64,000 bases of DNA, from NCBI RefSeq assembly GCF_000023145.1, contig NC_012704.1, positions 186,001-250,000 on the forward strand, given 5' to 3'. The notes under the pieces are model-generated. The model saw only the letters and a list, made by a program, of their open reading frames with translations. It searched no databases and was not told the DNA's origin. The position numbers and the translations under genes were made by a program. How positions within the stretch are numbered: the first letter of the stretch is position 1; every line of letters starts with the position of its first letter. Origin of the DNA: Corynebacterium kroppenstedtii DSM 44385. GTDB lineage: Bacteria > Actinomycetota > Actinomycetes > Mycobacteriales > Mycobacteriaceae. Positions 58,000 through 64,000 of the stretch are shown one piece after another.

Positions 58000-58141
58000 G
58001 ATCGATCCCTACTTTCCGCTCAAGATCCATCCCAAACATAGCGGTCAAAACGCTTTAGTGGGCACATTTTGAGGATTTTGTTGGTACCCTGTCCGCACCG
58101 CTTGTGTCGTATAACCGCCACGTAAAAACCCGAAAAGCACA

Positions 58142-58183
58142 AGCCTGGACTGTGCCTACACCTAAGTAGGCACAGTCCAGGCT
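58142..58183 (-). terminator. Strong terminator of the PLSGD-repeat gene
   Basis: Perfect 18-bp inverted repeat (AGCCTGGACTGTGCCTAC and its inverse) with a six-base loop; on the minus strand it leads into T-rich sequence. Confidence 0.9.
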
Positions 58184-58244
58184 GTACTCAATTGTCGACC
58201 GGAAGCCGGTTATCTGTTACTCGGCCATGGTCGTAATAGCTCTA

Positions 58245-58673
58245 CTAGTTGGATTCACCAGCGTCTCCACCAATGTTCGGAGCGATGTTGCCGCTCAGAG
58301 GCAGGTTGATGTCACCGGTGTCTCCCGAGAATGGGAGGTTGTTGTTGGATAGTGGCATGTCACCGGAGAGGTCTCCAGAAAGTGGCATCTTGCCTGATAG
58401 ATCGCCAGATAGCGGCATGTTCAGGTTGTCACCAGACAGCGGAGTATTGATGTCACCGGTATCGCCGGAGAGTGGCATGTTGATGTCACCCGTTGTTACC
58501 TGGAGGTGAGGAGCAAAGTCGCCAACCTGCTCGGGGAAGTTGACATTAAATGTGGGTGGTTCTGCCGGTGCGGGAGCCGGTGCAGGTGCGGGGAGGCCCA
58601 CATTGTTGAGCTCCACGAGAAGGTCCTTGATCGGCCCTTGCGTGATCTCGTTGATTTGGAGGAGGAAGTCCAT
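58245..58673 (-). CDS. 142-residue protein with PLSGD repeats
   Basis: AAAGGAC precedes the ATG 58671-58673. Residues 1-28 (MDFLLQINEITQGPIKDLLV and on) form an amphipathic helix like the PorH front end; a PAPAPAPAPAEPP hinge; a short FNVNFPEQVGDFAPHLQV strand; then seven units of [M/T/L]P[L/F]SG[D/N] in 65 residues, spaced by GDIN, LN or DLSGK-type links; end NIGGDAGESN. Very acidic, no Cys, no Sec signal. The regular spacing suggests a beta-helix or a calcium-binding acidic repeat, but neither matches a known family I recall. Alone, with its own strong terminator. Confidence 0.7.
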   Translation of the reverse strand: MDFLLQINEITQGPIKDLLVELNNVGLPAPAPAPAPAEPPTFNVNFPEQVGDFAPHLQVTTGDINMPLSGDTGDINTPLSGDNLNMPLSGDLSGKMPLSGDLSGDMPLSNNNLPFSGDTGDINLPLSGNIAPNIGGDAGESN

Positions 58674-59054
58674 CGGGTGTCCTTTCGGGGAAGCTTTAGG
58701 TCCAAGCCCAGAGCGGAGGTCTTTCCATCGGTCCGGAGCATCTCTGACATCAAACTTTTTGTTCCTGATTGACGTCGGTAGTGCCCCGTTCCGTGAAGGT
58801 CCTCTGTGGATCAGGGGATGATTCGGAGGTTAAGTCATCCCGCTATGTGCTGCAACTAGATCTGGAAATATAAGCAGGTGGTGAATCGATCACGATTTCG
58901 GCGTTGCACATTGATTTTTCTGAAAAATCGGGTGTTGCCCCTACGGAAAATGCGACAAGCTGTGTGTTTCTACCTTCGTCACCGTAGGTTACGGCTGCAC
59001 TATCCTCGATGTATCAATTATTGGCTTCACCCCTTTATGGAGGGCGAAGCCGTC
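58674..59054. other. Intergenic region with the OPT terminator
   Basis: About 380 bases between two same-strand genes. No gene is seen. It contains the OPT terminator at its right end and should hold the promoter of the PLSGD gene. Confidence 0.4.
59022..59051 (-). terminator. Hairpin after the OPT transporter gene
   Basis: GGCTTC and GAAGCC with inner CCCT/AGGG form a long stem just past the stop. Confidence 0.65.
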
Positions 59055-61202
59055 CTATGATTCTCGGATGGACGATCCCCGTGCCAGAGTCCGGGAATAG
59101 CGGTAGGCGCAACCGATGCACACGATAAAGAGGACAACACCACAGACTGCTGCCCCTGCTTCCCATTCCTTGGGAGCAATCGCTAAAACATCGCTATCTC
59201 CGGCCGCAGCAATGATCCCGGCATTGAGCACACCGAAAAGCGACTCACCAACAATCAACCCTGTAGCCAGCAACACTCCGAGTCGACGAGCAAGCTCCGG
59301 GTTACGTTGTTTCTTCGCCCACCGGTTGTAGACGTACCCAATCAGCGCTCCGATCGGGATGATGACCGTCAACGAACTGGGCAGATACATTCCCATTCCC
59401 ACAGCGAGACCAGGCAGCGCGTATTTGCCATGCGACGTCGCGCTCACAATCTCATTAATAATGACGACGCTGACGCCGATAGCCGCTCCCAGACCGATCA
59501 ATGACCAGTCCAATGAGTCGCCGAAAATACCTTGCGCCACCGAGGACAGCAGTGCGGCTTGAGGTGCCGCCAGCGCGTCATCTCCTGCGCCGGGTTCCCC
59601 GGCAAATCCGAATCCGGACATCATCAGTTGGAGCACAGGGGGGATAATCGCAGATCCGAAAAGAACACCGACGACGAGCGCTACCTGCTGTTTCCATGGC
59701 GTGGCGCCGACCAGCTGCCCTGTTTTCAGATCTTGCAGGTTGTCATTGGAAATTGTGGCCACGCCGAAAACAACGGCGGAGGTAAAGAGTGTATAGGCAA
59801 TCAATACGTCGGAATGAGAACGTGATTCCGCACCCATCGCTACTTTAATGAGAAGGGCTGCGGAAATGACGACAATAATTCCCACGCCTGAAATCGGAGA
59901 ATTCGACGCCCCAATTAAACCGGCCATATAACCGCAAATACTCGCCACGACGAGACCAACAAGCAGGATGTAGATGATGCTGATAGCGATCAGCCCACCT
60001 GTGTGATGCGCAATGGACGTGTCTTTAACGAATAGCCAGAGCAATAGGCCGATGGGGATCATAGAGAAAAGCGTTACACCCGCAACGACGGGGAACGGAA
60101 TGTCTTGCTCAGTAATATCGACTGCTTTCCCCGAATGACGAGCCCTCGAAGACACTAAGGAATCTTTAATTCCTTTGGCGATGGGGCCAGTGATTTTAAT
60201 AAGCGTCCACACAGCAGCGACGGCCATGGTGCCAGCACCGATGAACCGGACATCGCTGGAAAACGAGTCGGACACGATGCTTTCTAGCCCCGACGCGCCA
60301 GTTCCCGGGGGAATATGGCCGGCTGTGCGCAGTGGAAGTAGAACACCATAAGAAATAAGTAGCCCGACCACCATGGCAAAACCGACGGAAAGCCCCACCA
60401 GATGGCCCACGCCGATGAGGGCGAGTGACAATGATCCACCGATCATCGTTCCACCCGAGCCAATCCGGAACGCCGCCGAAATCTCCGTCGCTACTGTCTT
60501 CAGTGCAGCGAGCAACGCATAGCCGCCCGATGCTAAACCCCCGAGGATGATCATTCGCAGACCCATGCGATTTTCGTCCACTGCGGATGAGCCAGCTGAC
60601 GACTGGTCACCGTCGTTAACAGAGTCTTGTGCGTGGGTATCTCCCACTTTCAAAACTTCCGCTGCCGCAACGCCCTCGGGGTAGGGGAGGTCAGAGTGCG
60701 TGACAAGGGCGCGTCGGAGCGGAATGGAATACATGACGCCCAAAATGCCGCCGATCGCACACAAAGCGGCCGTCTCCCAGTATGGAAAACCTGACCACCA
60801 GCCGATCATGACCAGGCCTGGGAGGACGAAAATAATGGCAGATAATGTTCCCGCTGCAGAAGCAATAGTTTGAACAATATTGTTTTCTGCAATGGTGTGG
60901 TCTTTAAAATTCCGAAGAATCGCCATTGAAATAACGGCGGCCGGAATGGATGTGGCAAAAGTTAGCCCAACTTTGAGTCCGAGGTACACATTTGCCGCAG
61001 TGAAAACCAGCGTAATTAAGCCACCGAGAATGACAGTCCGAAGAGTGAATTCTCGAGTTGATGCTGCTCGCTGCACTGCCACGTTGCTCGGCCCATTGGG
61101 GGAATCGTTGTTCGACCCATGGGCCGAACTATTACGCGAAGCGTTCTGACGGTCGTCGCGTAATTTAGGGGCCGCATGGGCGGAGGAATCATTCTGTTCC
61201 AC
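59055..61202 (-). CDS. Oligopeptide transporter, OPT family
   Basis: 715 residues, 14-16 membrane spans, GTG start at 61200-61202. A hydrophilic N-tail (55 residues, Asn/Ser/Ala) leads to TVILGGLITLVFTAANVYLGLKVGLTFATSIPAAVISM, the OPT signature, then WSGFPYWETAALCAIGGILGVMYSIPLRRALV. OPT proteins import peptides or metal chelates with protons. No siderophore gene is next to it. Confidence 0.9.
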   Translation of the reverse strand: MEQNDSSAHAAPKLRDDRQNASRNSSAHGSNNDSPNGPSNVAVQRAASTREFTLRTVILGGLITLVFTAANVYLGLKVGLTFATSIPAAVISMAILRNFKDHTIAENNIVQTIASAAGTLSAIIFVLPGLVMIGWWSGFPYWETAALCAIGGILGVMYSIPLRRALVTHSDLPYPEGVAAAEVLKVGDTHAQDSVNDGDQSSAGSSAVDENRMGLRMIILGGLASGGYALLAALKTVATEISAAFRIGSGGTMIGGSLSLALIGVGHLVGLSVGFAMVVGLLISYGVLLPLRTAGHIPPGTGASGLESIVSDSFSSDVRFIGAGTMAVAAVWTLIKITGPIAKGIKDSLVSSRARHSGKAVDITEQDIPFPVVAGVTLFSMIPIGLLLWLFVKDTSIAHHTGGLIAISIIYILLVGLVVASICGYMAGLIGASNSPISGVGIIVVISAALLIKVAMGAESRSHSDVLIAYTLFTSAVVFGVATISNDNLQDLKTGQLVGATPWKQQVALVVGVLFGSAIIPPVLQLMMSGFGFAGEPGAGDDALAAPQAALLSSVAQGIFGDSLDWSLIGLGAAIGVSVVIINEIVSATSHGKYALPGLAVGMGMYLPSSLTVIIPIGALIGYVYNRWAKKQRNPELARRLGVLLATGLIVGESLFGVLNAGIIAAAGDSDVLAIAPKEWEAGAAVCGVVLFIVCIGCAYRYSRTLARGSSIRES

Positions 61203-61207
61203 GATGA

Positions 61208-62734
<1,527 letters not shown>

Positions 62735-62751
62735 CGGTCGAACTCCCCCGG

Positions 62752-63789
62752 CTAGAACACTTCGATCCGCGCGCCGAGGTTCTCGGCCTGCTTAAGCTGG
62801 TCCACCCAGCCAGCATCGCCGGGATGCAGCCGCAAAACCGGTCGCTTCCCGGTGCGCGCTTCGTATCGAATGCGTGACCGGTGCCCAGCGTCGGCCAGCT
62901 CCGCGACGCTTGGTGGCGTCGCCCTCAAACTCTCCCGGGCTTCGTCCAACATGGTTTGGACTTCCTCAATGGCGCGGAGAACCTCCTTCACATTGTTCTC
63001 GCACATGGCCTCGGTCAGTTCGGGATCGGAACTGGCAACGCGCGTTCCGTCGCGGAAAGAGCCTGCAGCCAGGGACAATGCCAAGGCGCCTCCACTGTCA
63101 CCCGCCACTGCCAGGGCATCAGCCAACACGTGTGGCAAGTGAGAAATCCGGGCAACAGCCGCGTCATGGGACTGTGCCCGCGCCGGGACCACCTCGGCAC
63201 CGACATCGTAGGCAAGATTCACCACGCTCATCCATTCGCGCAGCCACCGGCCACCGTCGCCGTCATTCGTGGGGGCATTGTCGAAAGTGACGACCCACGG
63301 CGCGCCCGTAAATAGCCCGGTCTGAGACGCTTCCCACCCGTTGTGGCTCGTGCCGGACATGGGGTGCCCGCCGACGAAGCGATCATGCATCCCGCGCGCA
63401 CGAACCTCCCGTATGACAGCCTGTTTCACACTTACAACGTCGGTAATACCGCAGGTCGGCGCGTGTTCCACGACACGGTCGAGCATGGTCCCCACAGCGC
63501 TCATCGGCGTGGCGATCACCACAAGAGCGTCCTCATCCTCGGCTCGTTCAAGCACAGCCGAGCAATCATTCGACGCGTCGAAACCGTCGTCGATAATGTT
63601 TGTCACTGTGGATTGTGTGCGGTCCCATCCGAAAACTCGCCGTCCCCGGGCCTGCACGTCGCGCATGATTGAGCCGCCAATGAGCCCCAGGCCGAGGATA
63701 CACACGGGGCGGTCCTCGTGAAGAATGTGGTGCTTGCCGGGGGTTGTGGCTGGGTCGGGATAGACTCCGGATGGTGTGGAGATGCTCAT
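62752..63789 (-). CDS. tyrA: Prephenate dehydrogenase
   Basis: 345 residues. NAD motif VCILGLGLIGGSIMRDVQARG, DVVSVKQAVI and FVGGHPMSGTSHNGWEAS with the catalytic His. It makes 4-hydroxyphenylpyruvate for tyrosine, the keto acid used by the Pat aminotransferase at 56 kb. No chorismate mutase or ACT domain. Divergent from the tadA-associated gene. Confidence 0.94.
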   Translation of the reverse strand: MSISTPSGVYPDPATTPGKHHILHEDRPVCILGLGLIGGSIMRDVQARGRRVFGWDRTQSTVTNIIDDGFDASNDCSAVLERAEDEDALVVIATPMSAVGTMLDRVVEHAPTCGITDVVSVKQAVIREVRARGMHDRFVGGHPMSGTSHNGWEASQTGLFTGAPWVVTFDNAPTNDGDGGRWLREWMSVVNLAYDVGAEVVPARAQSHDAAVARISHLPHVLADALAVAGDSGGALALSLAAGSFRDGTRVASSDPELTEAMCENNVKEVLRAIEEVQTMLDEARESLRATPPSVAELADAGHRSRIRYEARTGKRPVLRLHPGDAGWVDQLKQAENLGARIEVF

Positions 63790-63827
63790 TCTGACAAGTG
63801 TGGCACAGTCCGACTACGGTTATCTAT

Positions 63828-64000
63828 ATGAATGCGGGTGTGAACGACGACGGCCAGACTCCAACTTTTGCCGTTGCACTGACAAGTCAAGATGGGCAGT
63901 GGATGGGCCGGATCCTCCCTGAACGCGCCACGTGGGACCTTGATGTGGCCACGCGGGCTGTGCGCGATTTGCGCTCCGAAGGACCAAGTTTTGGCATGGT
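63828..64000 (+). CDS. tRNA adenosine deaminase-associated protein, N-terminal part (runs off the right edge)
   Basis: Begins MNAGVNDDGQTPTFAVALTS, then DGQWMGRILPERATWDLDVATRAVRDLRSEGPSF. This is the start of the actinobacterial protein that lies directly before tadA and beside tyrA; the stretch after FAVAL matches what I recall of that family. TadA makes inosine in tRNA-Arg(ACG), a gene of which is at 57.5 kb. Confidence 0.75.
   Translation, partial: MNAGVNDDGQTPTFAVALTSQDGQWMGRILPERATWDLDVATRAVRDLRSEGPSFGM

Noticed and set aside
57723-58001. 92-residue plus-strand frame opposite the VbhA-like gene
   Set aside because: The minus strand has a ribosome-binding site and a sensible protein on both sides of the TAG; the plus frame has Cys/His/Arg-rich random composition.

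Overview
The window reads as a chromosome segment of a Corynebacterium species. The order recR / ybaB / dnaX / aspT, leuA with a leader peptide, lysC with an internal beta-subunit start, asd, sigC and katA is the classic corynebacterial arrangement, and the LysC protein follows the corynebacterial form closely. A gene set for methyl-branched (tuberculostearic-type) fatty acids and several very small signal-less amphipathic peptides are reminiscent of lipophilic corynebacteria such as the C. kroppenstedtii group; that species guess is an inference only.

Layout. 0-8.3 kb: partial aldehyde dehydrogenase, a DoxX-like protein, recR-ybaB-dnaX, a SUFU-like gene, aspT, a lipoprotein, tRNA-Ser(GGA) and the signal recognition particle RNA. 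8.7-23.8 kb: an accessory block of exported or membrane-anchored proteins, AT-richer in places, interleaved with intact metabolic genes (dhaKLM, trhO, a YeeE-TusA sulfur importer). It holds a DUF3558-like lipoprotein joined to a PPE/ESX-like protein, an LppP/LprE-like lipoprotein and four genes broken by an amber codon or frameshifts (a serine protease, two paralogous Pro/Gln/Asn-rich single-pass membrane proteins, a large secreted protein). The DUF3558-like gene probably carries a fifth lesion in its signal peptide.

23.8-31.9 kb: fructose-type PTS permease, BCCT osmolyte carrier, gntP-gntK, gluQ. 31.9-40.4 kb: a same-strand run gluQ-tgt-two fatty-acid methyltransferases-FAD oxidoreductase-gatD-murT joins queuosine-type tRNA modification, lipid methyl branching and lipid II amidation; gatD overlaps both murT and the oxidoreductase gene. 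40.5-53.6 kb: degenerate exonuclease-like protein, SDR, aldehyde dehydrogenase, leuA, DMT carrier, lysC-asd, sigC, catalase, OsmC/Ohr peroxidase.

53.8-58.7 kb is the most unusual part: an operon of three tiny signal-less amphipathic peptides plus a Sec-secreted protein, a separate Ala/Ser-rich 85-residue peptide, an amber-interrupted VbhA-like antitoxin and a PLSGD-repeat protein. The peptides resemble PorA/PorH-type mycomembrane proteins in size and design. The right end has pat/hisC, two tRNAs, an OPT transporter, guaB1, tyrA and the start of the tadA-associated gene.

No insertion sequence, CRISPR array, rRNA or prophage was recognised. Start sites were chosen from ribosome-binding sites and family alignments made from memory; no database search was possible.
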